NCBI GenBank assembly: GCA_963805915.1
Contig: CAWDWD010000011.1
Coordinates: forward strand, 186,001 to 250,000
Reading direction: 5' to 3'
Length of the DNA: 64,000 nucleotides
Source: JAEULH01 sp963805915
Lineage (GTDB): Bacteria > Pseudomonadota > Alphaproteobacteria > Rhodospirillales > Defluviicoccaceae
Shown: one piece after another, positions 37,027-45,096 of the stretch
How positions within the stretch are numbered: the first letter of the stretch is position 1
Layout: each line of letters opens with the position of its first letter
Notes under the pieces: generated by a model
What the model saw: only the letters and a program-made list of their open reading frames with translations
The model's database searches: none
What the model was told of the DNA's origin: nothing
Program-made: the position numbers and the translations under genes

Positions 37027-37704
37027 TCAGGCCAGCGCCGTCTCGCACTTGCGCGCCAAGCTCAGGCCGTCACCGATCGGCACGAGGCTCAGGTCGACCC
37101 GGGGATCGGCGTGCAGGGCGGCGTTGAAGGCGCGGATGGCTTCGGTGTCGGGATCGGTCTTGGCGGGGTCGATGACGCTGCCTCCCCACAGGGTGTTGTC
37201 GATGGCGACGAGGCCGCCGGGGCGGAGCAGCTCGAGCGCGCGTTCGTAGTAGGTCCGGTAGTTCTCCTTGTCGGCGTCGATGAAGGCGAAGTCGAAGGTT
37301 CCGGCCCCGCCGGCGCCGATCAGCGCATCGAGGGTCGAGGCGGCCGCGCCCAGGCGCAGGTCGATCCGCTCGGCCACCCCGGCGCGCGACCAGTAGCGCC
37401 GGGCGGTCCTGGTCCACTCCTCGCTCACATCGCAGGCGACGATCCGCCCGCCCGGCGGCAGCGCGAGGGCCATGATAAGCGCGCTGTAGCCGGTAAAGGT
37501 GCCGACTTCGAGAATCCGCTTGGCGCCTGTTAACTTGACCAGCATCGCCATGAACTGGCCCTGCTCCGGCGCGATCTGCATGCTCGCGCGCGGCATCGCC
37601 AGGGTCTCGCGGCGCAACTCGGCCAGAATCTCCGGCTCGCGCAGGGAAACCGCGAGCATGTAGGCATAGAGGCTTTCATCGAGACCGATCGTTTGGTTAG
37701 ACAT
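37027..37704 (-). CDS. Class I SAM-dependent O-methyltransferase
   Basis: 225 residues of the caffeoyl-CoA/catechol O-methyltransferase type. The SAM loop is ILEVGTFTGYSALIMA, followed by the acidic CDVSEEW, metal ligands in AFIDADKENY, and DNTLWGGSV. It uses a divalent cation and methylates hydroxyls. The substrate is unknown. It begins 3 bp after the alcohol dehydrogenase stop, so they are co-transcribed. Confidence 0.9.
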   Translation of the reverse strand: MSNQTIGLDESLYAYMLAVSLREPEILAELRRETLAMPRASMQIAPEQGQFMAMLVKLTGAKRILEVGTFTGYSALIMALALPPGGRIVACDVSEEWTRTARRYWSRAGVAERIDLRLGAAASTLDALIGAGGAGTFDFAFIDADKENYRTYYERALELLRPGGLVAIDNTLWGGSVIDPAKTDPDTEAIRAFNAALHADPRVDLSLVPIGDGLSLARKCETALA

Positions 37705-37707
37705 CGC

Positions 37708-38742
37708 TCAGGCCTCTCTTGACGTGACTGGGTTGGCTTCGCGTGACGGTGGGACGAGAACCGCGGCGCCGGTCAGTCGGCCCTCGCGCAGCCGGGCCAA
37801 CGCCTCGTTGGCCGCGTCCAGCGGCATGATTTCCACCTCGGTCACCACCGGGACTTGCGGCGCGAGGGCGAGAAATGCCTCGCCGTCGTGGCGGGTCAGG
37901 TTGGCGACCGAGACCAGGCGCTTTTCCCGCCAAAGGATGTCGTAGGGGAACGACGGAATGTCGCTCATGTGGATGCCGGCGCAGACAACCGTGCCGCCGG
38001 GCCGGATCGCGCTGAGGGCAGCCGGGACCAGCGCGCCGACGGGGGCGAAGATGATCGCCGCGTCAAGCGGTTCGGGCGGGACCTCGCCGCCACCGCCGGT
38101 CCAGACGCAGCCCAAACGCCGGGCAAAGGCCTGGGCCCGCGCATCGCCGGCGCGGGTCACGGCAAACAGCCGCCGGCCCTGGTGGCGGGCGACCTGGGCG
38201 ATGATGTGGGCGGCGGCGCCGAAGCCGTAGATGCCGAGGCGTTCGCCGTCGCCGGCCATTTCCAGCGCGCGATAGCCGATCAGGCCGGCGCAAAGCAGGG
38301 GCGCGGCCTCGGCGTCGGTGTAATTGCCGCTGATGGGAAAGCAGTAGCGGGCGTCGGCGACGGCGTATTCGGCGTAACCGCCGTCGATCTGGTAGCCGGT
38401 GAACCGGGCGCGCGGACAAAGATTTTCCTGACCCGAGCGGCAGTAGGCGCACTCGCCGCAGGTCCACCCCAGCCAAGGGACGCCGACCCGTTCGCCGGCG
38501 CCAAATCGCTCCGCCCCTGGGCCCGCGGACACGACACGGCCGATGATCTCGTGACCGGGGATGATGGGCAGTTTCGGCTCGGTCAACTCGCCGTCGACCA
38601 CGTGCAGGTCGGTGCGGCAGACCGCGCAGGCGGCGATGCGAATGAGGACCTGGCCCCGACCCGCCTCGGGCCGGGGCAGCTCCCGCGCCCGCAGCGGCTC
38701 GCCCGGCCGCTCCAGGACCATTGCCGTCATCGTGGCGGTCAT
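37708..38742 (-). CDS. Zinc-dependent alcohol dehydrogenase
   Basis: 344 residues, MDR family. The catalytic zinc ligands are in CAVCRTDLH and GHEIIGRV. The structural zinc loop is CGECAYCRSGQENLC. The Rossmann site is LGIYGFGAAAHIIAQVA. It oxidises alcohols or reduces aldehydes with NAD(P). The start region is repetitive (ATGACGGCC copies); MTAMVLERPGE at 38730 is the nearest to the family start. No strong ribosome site separates the alternatives. Confidence 0.9.
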   Translation of the reverse strand: MTATMTAMVLERPGEPLRARELPRPEAGRGQVLIRIAACAVCRTDLHVVDGELTEPKLPIIPGHEIIGRVVSAGPGAERFGAGERVGVPWLGWTCGECAYCRSGQENLCPRARFTGYQIDGGYAEYAVADARYCFPISGNYTDAEAAPLLCAGLIGYRALEMAGDGERLGIYGFGAAAHIIAQVARHQGRRLFAVTRAGDARAQAFARRLGCVWTGGGGEVPPEPLDAAIIFAPVGALVPAALSAIRPGGTVVCAGIHMSDIPSFPYDILWREKRLVSVANLTRHDGEAFLALAPQVPVVTEVEIMPLDAANEALARLREGRLTGAAVLVPPSREANPVTSREA

Positions 38743-38783
38743 ATTGTGGCCGTCATCGCGGCCGTCATCGTGGCCGTCATCCT
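38717..38783. repeat. 12-bp tandem repeat over the dehydrogenase start
   Basis: On the minus strand the unit ATGACGGCCRCG is repeated about five times around the start of the alcohol dehydrogenase gene. One spacing is 14 rather than 12, so not all of the repeated ATGs are in the same frame. Unit gain or loss would keep the frame except at the odd spacer. Confidence 0.65.
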
Positions 38784-38992
38784 CGGCTTAAGCGTCGGCA
38801 TATCGCCTCCCCGCCATGAGACATCCCGTCAAGCGTAACCGAGCCCGGAAAACCTGGCAACGGCACCGCGCCGCCATCGAGGCTTCGGCCCGAGGGCGGC
38901 GCGGGCCGGCACCCGGCCGGTGAGAGCACAATGGCGGTGAGAGTGCAATGGCCGGCGCGCGACCGCGTTTTGGGGTTCGGGATCGGCCAGCC

Positions 38993-39505
38993 CTACCGGC
39001 TCATCTCGCGTTCGAGCGACTGCGCGGTTTTGAGGTGCTTCTTCAGGACCGGCAGCGTCTCATCGGCGAGGGCGGCAACCTTCTTGTTGTCGCCGTGCTT
39101 GGCTTGCGCCGAGTATTTCTCGATGTCCTTCTTGTGGTCCTTGACGGCATTGTCGACGAATTCCTCGTCAAATTCCTTGCCCGACAGCTTCGTAAGCTCC
39201 TGGTAGGTTTCCTTCGCCTCCGCAGTGGGTTCGCTCGGCACCTTGACGTCCATCTTCTTGGCGAGCTCGCTCGCCTTCGCCTTCGCCTTCGTGTGGTCCG
39301 TGACCAGCGTCTTGCCGAAGTCCTTCACGCCCTTGGAATGGCCCTGTTTCTCCGCCAGCTGGCCGAGCTGGATTTCCGCAATGTCGCCCTGGATCGCCTC
39401 CTTGAGAAACGTCTTGGCGTCTTCGGCCGCGGCCGCGGGACGGGGGCTGGCGAGAACCGCCGTGACAAGCAGTGCGCAAGCGGCCGCAATAACTTTGTTA
39501 ATCAT
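38993..39505 (-). CDS. DUF4142 periplasmic protein
   Basis: 170 residues. The GAGGAG site 8 nt upstream selects the ATG at 39505. The signal peptide ends PAAAAED. The helical mature domain (FLKEAIQGDIAEIQLGQLAE, KDFGKTLVTDHTKAKAKASE, EFDEEFVDNAVKDHKKDIEK) is the DUF4142 ferritin-like four-helix bundle. Members are widespread in stress-related loci; no metal-binding role is certain. The double hairpin upstream separates it from the next gene. Confidence 0.88.
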   Translation of the reverse strand: MINKVIAAACALLVTAVLASPRPAAAAEDAKTFLKEAIQGDIAEIQLGQLAEKQGHSKGVKDFGKTLVTDHTKAKAKASELAKKMDVKVPSEPTAEAKETYQELTKLSGKEFDEEFVDNAVKDHKKDIEKYSAQAKHGDNKKVAALADETLPVLKKHLKTAQSLEREMSR

Positions 39506-39520
39506 GACAGCACTCCTCAA

Positions 39521-39583
39521 TGAGCCGCCCGACCAGGGGCGGCGGGACTTCTCGATTGAGCCGCCCGACCAGGGGCGGCGGGT
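39521..39583. terminator. Two tandem GC hairpins
   Basis: The unit TGAGCCGCCCGACCAGGGGC with its continuation GGCGGG occurs at 39521 and again at 39557, 36 bp apart. Each copy folds as CCGCCC/GGGCGG with a 6-nt loop. They lie just beyond the stop of the minus-strand TPP enzyme (39590) and before the DUF4142 start, so they may end the TPP-enzyme transcript. There is no T-run. Confidence 0.5.
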
Positions 39584-39589
39584 GTCATG

Positions 39590-41305
39590 TCAAACAGCCG
39601 GCGCGGGCGATGGTTCCCGGCCGCGAATGGCCGACAGTGTCTGGCGGGTGGTGATAACCTCGGGATCGACCTTGAGCGCGATCACCGCCGGGCGAGCGCC
39701 GGCGACGGCACGTTCCCAGGCCGGGCGAAACGCCTCGGTCCGCGTCACCATTTCGCCGTGGGCGCCGTAGGCGCGGGCGAGCGCGGCGAAGTCGGGGTTG
39801 GTCAACGTGGTCGCCGTGGTCCGCCCCGGGTAGGCGCGTTCCTGATGCATCCGGATGGTGCCGTACATGCCGTTGTCGAAAACGAGCACAATGATGGCCG
39901 CGTTCTCGGCCATGGCGGTGGCGAGTTCCTGGCCGGTCATGCCGAAGCCGCCGTCACCGACGCAGGCGACCACCGTGCGTTCGGGCCCCGCGCACTTGGC
40001 CGCGATCGCCGCCGGGACGGCGTAGCCCATGGCCCCATTGCAGGGGCCGAGCAGCCGCCGGCCGCTGCCGAAGGTCAGGAACCGCTGCGGCCAGCCGCTG
40101 AAGTTGCCGGCATCGACGCTGATCACCGCGTCCGCCGGCAGAAGCGCGTCGAGCACCGCCATGACCTTGCCCAGATCCAGCGCGCCGCCGCGAACGGCCA
40201 ACGCCCGGTCGGCAATGTACTCGCGCCTTGCTTCCGCCGCCCAGTTCCGCCAACGCTCGGCATTGGCCGGGGCCAGGCGGCGGGCCGCGGCAACAAAGCT
40301 CGCCTGGCTCGCCGCAATGGCCAGCGCCGCGGGGAAGACCCGGCCGGGCTCGGCCGCGTCGGGATAGACATGCACCAGATCGGGACCGGCGCGATCGCGG
40401 CGATCGCGCTCGGCACCACCGGGAGCCAAAAGGGTGTAGCCCTGGGTCGTCATTTCGCCGAGCCGGGTGCCGATCGCGATAACCAGATCGGCGGCCTTGA
40501 CCCGAGCGATGAGCGCCGGGTTGGCGCCGATCCCGAGCGCGCCCACGAACAGCGGGTCGCGGTTGTCGACGATATCATGGCGGCGGAAGGCGCAGCATAC
40601 CGGCAAGCCGCTCGCGAGAAGGAAAGCCGCCAGATCGTCGCGGGCTTGTGCTGTCCAGCCGCCGCCGCCGACGATCACGATCGGCCGCCGGGCGTCGCCG
40701 AGCAGGTGGTGGAAGCGCTCGACCAGCCCCTCGTCCGGCTCGCCGACGGGTATGGCGTAAGGATCAACCTCGGCAACGGCGGCGCGTTCGCCAAGCACAT
40801 CCTCCGGCAGCGCGAGCACGACGGGCCCCGGCCGGTCCGACAGCGCGTCGCGAATGGCGCCCGCCATTGCCTCTGGTATTTTCCCGGCCGAGCCGACCTG
40901 GACCGCGCGCTTGGCCAGCGGCGCGAACATGTCCGCCAGCGCGACCTCCTGAAACGCCTCGCGGCCGAGGAAGGCCCGCTCCACCTGGCCAATCAAGAGC
41001 AGCATCGGCGTCGAATCCTGGAACGCGGTGTGAACGCCGATCGACGCGTTGCAGGCGCCCGGTCCACGGGTGACGAGACACACGGCCGGCCGGCCGGTGA
41101 GCTTGCCGTGGGCCTCGGCCATCATCGCCGCGCCGTGTTCGTGGCGGCAGGTGACGACGCGCATCGATGGCGCCTCAAGCAGCGCGTCGAGGATCGCCAG
41201 GTGGCTCTCGCCCGGAACGCAATACACTGTGTCGATGCCATGCCGCGCCAAGGCGCTGACGATCAGCGTCCCACCGGTTCGCGGCGAACGGGTCCCGATG
41301 CTCAT
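39590..41305 (-). CDS. Thiamine-diphosphate-dependent acetolactate synthase-like enzyme
   Basis: 571 residues from the ATG at 41305; the longer frame upstream is non-homologous. It has the N-terminal TPP domain with catalytic Glu in CRHEHGAAMMAEAHGKLTGR, a central FAD/ADP-like domain, and the C-terminal TPP site GDGGFGMTGQELATA...NGMYGTI. It is related to large acetolactate synthase, benzoylformate decarboxylase and similar enzymes. No small regulatory subunit (ilvH) lies nearby, so a catabolic carboligase/decarboxylase role is likelier than Val/Ile synthesis. Confidence 0.85.
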   Translation of the reverse strand: MSIGTRSPRTGGTLIVSALARHGIDTVYCVPGESHLAILDALLEAPSMRVVTCRHEHGAAMMAEAHGKLTGRPAVCLVTRGPGACNASIGVHTAFQDSTPMLLLIGQVERAFLGREAFQEVALADMFAPLAKRAVQVGSAGKIPEAMAGAIRDALSDRPGPVVLALPEDVLGERAAVAEVDPYAIPVGEPDEGLVERFHHLLGDARRPIVIVGGGGWTAQARDDLAAFLLASGLPVCCAFRRHDIVDNRDPLFVGALGIGANPALIARVKAADLVIAIGTRLGEMTTQGYTLLAPGGAERDRRDRAGPDLVHVYPDAAEPGRVFPAALAIAASQASFVAAARRLAPANAERWRNWAAEARREYIADRALAVRGGALDLGKVMAVLDALLPADAVISVDAGNFSGWPQRFLTFGSGRRLLGPCNGAMGYAVPAAIAAKCAGPERTVVACVGDGGFGMTGQELATAMAENAAIIVLVFDNGMYGTIRMHQERAYPGRTTATTLTNPDFAALARAYGAHGEMVTRTEAFRPAWERAVAGARPAVIALKVDPEVITTRQTLSAIRGREPSPAPAV

Positions 41306-41542
41306 GGTGTACGCCTTTTCCCAGGTTTCACGGGCGGCGCTTCTTACAATCCACGCCGCTCCGATGAGAGCCAAGCCGCGGCGCGCGCATGCCGGCCGGG
41401 GCGCGGACAAAGCGCGCGACAGACCATGTTTAAGTCTTTTGAAATACGACTAAAGCAAAAAGGCATCTGTTGATCCGATCTTAAGTGGGCGATACTCGCG
41501 CGGAGCTTAAGCGAAATCAACGCGCAACAATATGGTGGCGAT

Positions 41543-42307
41543 GTGAAAACGTTGCTCGTGAAAACATTGTTTACGATTGTTCGGGCCGGCGGGCGGTCGC
41601 GCTCCTCCGCGTCATCCGTGAGTGCGTCGAGTACGTCGCCGGTGGCCGCGTCGTTCGCACGGGCATTGGCCGCGATGGCCCTGATGGCAGTTCTGGCCAT
41701 CACACCGTGGAGCCAGTCGGCGGCGCGCGAGCCGGTTCGTTCGCTCCTTGAGATGCGCCGGTCCAACGTCGTCATTCAGGAGTGGGACCTGAGTTGCGGC
41801 GCGGCGGCGTTGACGACGATCCTCAACTACCGCTTCGGCGATCCGGTGAGCGAGAAGGAGATCGCGAGGGCGCTCATCAACCGCCAGGAGTACATCGACA
41901 ATCCTCGGCTCGTACAGATCCGCCAGGGGTTTTCCCTGCTCGACCTGAAGCGCGTCGTCGAGGGCCGGGGCTACCTTGGTGTCGGCCTTGGCAGGATGAG
42001 CGTCGAGGACCTGGTCGCCCGAGCACCCGTGATGGTGCCCATCGTCGCCAATGGCTACAACCACTTCGTAATTTTTCGCGGTACCATGGGCGATCGGGTG
42101 CTGATCGCCGATCCCGCCTTCGGCAATTACACCATGCGTATCGACAAGTTCGAGGACGCCTGGATCGACTACGCCGACTTCGGAAAGGTCGCCTTCGTCG
42201 TAACGCGGCGTGATGGTGATGGGGGCGATGTGGGTGGGGACGGTGGGGGTGGCGCGGTGCTCAACGGGTTGGCGCCGCGGGCGAACGACTTCGTGATGTT
42301 TCGTTAG
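41543..42307 (+). CDS. fapD: C39-family cysteine protease, FapD-like
   Basis: 254 residues. An N-terminal signal anchor lies at about residues 38-62. The papain-fold catalytic residues are C85 (WDLSCGAAALTTIL), H174 (NGYNHFVIF) and D190 (ADPAFGNY). The order and spacing, plus QIRQGFSLLDLKRVVEGRGY, match FapD, the periplasmic C39 peptidase of the Pseudomonas functional-amyloid system. A FapF-like barrel gene follows 126 bp later, which supports the call. No amyloid subunit (FapB/FapC-like, Gln/Asn repeats) is visible next to it. Confidence 0.75.
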   Translation: MKTLLVKTLFTIVRAGGRSRSSASSVSASSTSPVAASFARALAAMALMAVLAITPWSQSAAREPVRSLLEMRRSNVVIQEWDLSCGAAALTTILNYRFGDPVSEKEIARALINRQEYIDNPRLVQIRQGFSLLDLKRVVEGRGYLGVGLGRMSVEDLVARAPVMVPIVANGYNHFVIFRGTMGDRVLIADPAFGNYTMRIDKFEDAWIDYADFGKVAFVVTRRDGDGGDVGGDGGGGAVLNGLAPRANDFVMFR

Positions 42308-42433
42308 GCCATCCCGCGCCCGGATGGGCGTGCCAGTGTGCTCGATCGTTTTCTTAATTCATCAGCTGTCCGCGCTTGGCCCGAAAGCGGACAGTGGATC
42401 CGGTCGCCAAATCGGCGCCATGCAGGGGAAGCC

Positions 42434-43621
42434 ATGATCAGGTCCACTTTTTCGCGCCCGCTTAGCCTCGGCGTCCTGGCGCTTGGCGGTTGCGCTATCG
42501 CCGCAGGCGCGCCCGCCCTCGCGCAGGACGCCGGCGCCACCACCGGCGAGCTCAGCCGCCAGATCGAGCAGCGCGATGCGGTCATCCGCGATCTCACCCG
42601 CCAAATCGAGGCGCTTGAACGCAAAACCAGTACCACCCCCGCGGCGGCACCCGCGCCGGCGGCGGCCCATCCACGCGCGCCCGCTGCCGCGCCGGCGGGC
42701 GCGTCACCGCCGCAGTCCGCCCCCGCGGCGGCGGCGGCCAAGCCGGGGGCAATCGAGGTCGACGAAAAGGCCGCCGAACGCGCGCTCGAGCGTACGCTGG
42801 TCGCCGGCGGGGCGTTGCTTCTGCCGACGGGACAAGCCGAGATCGAGCCGAGTTTCAACTACACCAGGCGCGAAATCGACGATATACCGTTGCTCGTCGA
42901 TGTTGGCGGCGGTGATAGCGTGCTCGCCAACCAGAAGGTCAAGCGCAACGAACTGACCGCCAATCTGGGGCTTCGCGTTGGCCTGCCGTGGGATTCGCAG
43001 CTCGAATTGGCGCTTCCCTACAGCTTCACCCAGCAAGACGAAATCGTCGACGTCGGCTCGGCCGGCCGCGACACCCGTGACGGCTGGGGCTCCGGCCTTG
43101 GCGACTTAAGCGTCGGTTTGGCGAAAACGGTGCTGCGCGAAGGCCGCTGGACGCCCGATCTCATCGCCCGGGTCACCTACAACACGGGCACCGGCGACAA
43201 GAGCGATAACGACATCGCGCTGAACGGCGGGTACAGCGCGGTGACGGGTTCACTGGTCGCGCTCAAGCGGCAGGATCCCTTGGCATTTGTCGGCAGCGGC
43301 TTCTATCAGAAGACCTTCAAGGACAGTGGCACCAATCCCGGCGATCAGTTCGGATTTACCTTGGGCACGCTCCTCGCCGCAAGCCCGGAAACGTCGCTCC
43401 GCTTCCAGTTTCAGACGACCTTCGTCGACAACTTCGAGACCGGCGGCCGGACGATCAACAACTCCAACCAAGTGCAGGGTGTGTTTATTTTCGGCGCCTC
43501 GTCGATTCTCGGCCGCAGGGTGCTGCTCGACGTCTCGGGCGGGATCGGCGTAACCGATGACGCTCCGGACTACTTCATCAACATCGCCCTGCCGATCCGG
43601 TTCGACCTGCCCGTCTTCTAA
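42434..43621 (+). CDS. fapF: FapF-like outer-membrane secretion barrel
   Basis: 395 residues. CAGGGGAA supports the ATG at 42434. The signal peptide ends PALAQD. A short coiled coil (residues 38-66, RQIEQRDAVIRDLTRQIEAL) and an Ala/Pro linker (67-105) precede the barrel. The barrel repeats FapF hallmarks: LRVGLPWDSQLELALPYSFT, GLGDLSVGLAKTVLREGRW, LVALKRQDPLAFVG and GVTDDAPDYFINIALPIRF. FapF is a trimeric gated pore that secretes FapC in Pseudomonas. Alternatively it belongs to the wider transporter family with similar strands. Confidence 0.75.
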   Translation: MIRSTFSRPLSLGVLALGGCAIAAGAPALAQDAGATTGELSRQIEQRDAVIRDLTRQIEALERKTSTTPAAAPAPAAAHPRAPAAAPAGASPPQSAPAAAAAKPGAIEVDEKAAERALERTLVAGGALLLPTGQAEIEPSFNYTRREIDDIPLLVDVGGGDSVLANQKVKRNELTANLGLRVGLPWDSQLELALPYSFTQQDEIVDVGSAGRDTRDGWGSGLGDLSVGLAKTVLREGRWTPDLIARVTYNTGTGDKSDNDIALNGGYSAVTGSLVALKRQDPLAFVGSGFYQKTFKDSGTNPGDQFGFTLGTLLAASPETSLRFQFQTTFVDNFETGGRTINNSNQVQGVFIFGASSILGRRVLLDVSGGIGVTDDAPDYFINIALPIRFDLPVF

Positions 43622-43932
43622 TAGACTTGGCCGGCAGCGAACTTCCGCCGCGCGGCGAACCCCGGCGACGGCTCCGACGGCGAAGCGTGCCCAGCGGCCG
43701 CGCCGGCTGAGTTTTCGGCCGGACAACCGGATCAATCACGACTTTCGTGCGCGGCCCGTGCTATGGCAAACGTCAGCGCTCAGCGACCGCGTTCGTTACC
43801 GCGCTCGGCGGAGCTGTTGCCCCTTTCCGGATCTCGTGCGCGGTGAACGACATGGGACCATTGGAGGCGGCGGCCGCCAAGGTTCCGGTTGCCGGAACGC
43901 GCACAGCCAACAACCGAGGAGTGGCAGCCGAT

Positions 43933-44781
43933 ATGGTCATGAGGCACATGCGCAAGCTGAAACAACTTTTCTCCTTGGAGCAGGAGTACGCCCTTCGCAA
44001 CGCCTGTTCTTCGGTTCTCCCGGTGCGTCATCGTTCGCGCAACACGGTTGTCTATCACGCCTGCGTATGGAAGACCGCCAGCCAGTGGGTGCGGGTGATC
44101 TTGTCCGACCCACGCATCTACATGTATTCAGGTCTGAAAATATATATTCCGGTGCAAAGCGCGAATTGGTGGCCGTGTCCCGAAGCCTTGGCCATCCCCG
44201 AGCGGTGCGTCGTCCCCGGACTTTACTGTCGCCATGATTTGTTTGCCCGGATTCCCAAACCGGTGGCCTACGCGTCGTTCTTTGTCCAACGCGACCCCCG
44301 AGACATCCTGGTATCTTGGTATTTTTCCAATCGCTATTCCCACAAGCTCGGCTGGCCAGGGTTAGACGGGCGGCGCCAGGAGCTCGCGCAACTTTCGGAG
44401 CGTGACGGGATTCTTGCGACCGTTGGCCAATTCGGGGCCATCGCCAACATGCTGCGATCATGGGCCACCGCGGCGAAAAGCGATCCGTCCATCACGATCA
44501 TGCGTTACGAGGATTTGACGGGACCGGACAAAGCCGCCGCGTGGTCGCAACTGTTGACGCACTGCGATATCAAAGTTCCCGCGGATGTTCTGGCGAAGGT
44601 TCTCGACACATACGCATTCGAAAAGATCTCGGGTGGGCGCAAGCCGGGTGAGGAAGACAAGAAAGAGAAGTACAGAAAAGGCGTGCCGGGGGACTGGAAA
44701 AACTATTTCGATAAGGACATCCGCCAGCGTTTCGCCGATCTGTACGGTGATCTTCCCCGCGATCTCGGTTACAGCTCGTGA
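43933..44781 (+). CDS. PAPS-dependent sulfotransferase
   Basis: About 282 residues from the ATG at 43933 (GAGGAG about 11 nt upstream); longer starts at 43852 or 43747 are open. The 5'-phosphosulfate loop is VWKTASQWVRVIL (variant of KTGTTW). The 3'-phosphate region is FFVQRDPRDILVSWYFSNRY, and the C-terminal KYRKGVPGDWKNYFDKDI is typical of the family. It transfers sulfate from PAPS to an unknown acceptor. It occurs in the same window as two sulfatases, but 40 kb away. Confidence 0.85.
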   Translation: MVMRHMRKLKQLFSLEQEYALRNACSSVLPVRHRSRNTVVYHACVWKTASQWVRVILSDPRIYMYSGLKIYIPVQSANWWPCPEALAIPERCVVPGLYCRHDLFARIPKPVAYASFFVQRDPRDILVSWYFSNRYSHKLGWPGLDGRRQELAQLSERDGILATVGQFGAIANMLRSWATAAKSDPSITIMRYEDLTGPDKAAAWSQLLTHCDIKVPADVLAKVLDTYAFEKISGGRKPGEEDKKEKYRKGVPGDWKNYFDKDIRQRFADLYGDLPRDLGYSS

Positions 44782-45047
44782 AGGATCAAGTCGTCCGGCC
44801 TTCGCTTTTCTCTGTCCATATGCGCCATGCGCCATCGACGAGCCTGGCTGTGGATAAAGCTGTCGATAGATCGGGCGGCTAGGCGCGCGGCTTGGCCCTT
44901 GACGTGGCGCGCCGAGGTAAAGATCGCCGAACATGACGCCATAACCAGCTGAAATATCTTCCTAAAATGTCAACGATCGCGGCGCGGACCGGAGGTTAGC
45001 CGCCAACGGCCCGCGTGTATTCGCCAATGTGGATCGTATCAACGCGC
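44782..45047. other. Intergenic space between sulfotransferase and glgC
   Basis: No coding potential can be supported. The two genes converge here. The region contains a moderately AT-rich stretch at about 44935-44975 and, at its right edge, the hairpin described separately. Confidence 0.4.
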
Positions 45048-45085
45048 GTGTGCGGGAGCGAAACAAGGAGGACGCTCCCGCACAC
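45048..45085 (-). terminator. Terminator hairpin of glgC
   Basis: GTGTGCGGGAGCG (45048-45060) pairs perfectly with CGCTCCCGCACAC (45073-45085) over a 12-nt loop: a 13-bp stem 12 nt beyond the glgC stop on the minus strand. There is no T-run, but the size and position fit a transcript end. Confidence 0.65.
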
Positions 45086-45096
45086 ACCGGGATCCA

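Noticed and set aside
39590..41305. Biosynthetic acetolactate synthase (ilvB/ilvI)
   Set aside because: No regulatory subunit gene follows and the context is not amino-acid synthesis, so I kept a broader TPP-enzyme call.
39587..41473. Very long plus-strand ORF opposite the TPP-enzyme gene
   Set aside because: The opposite frame has complete family motifs. The plus-strand frame is rich in Arg, Gly and Ala with no domain, which is normal for the antisense of GC-rich coding DNA.
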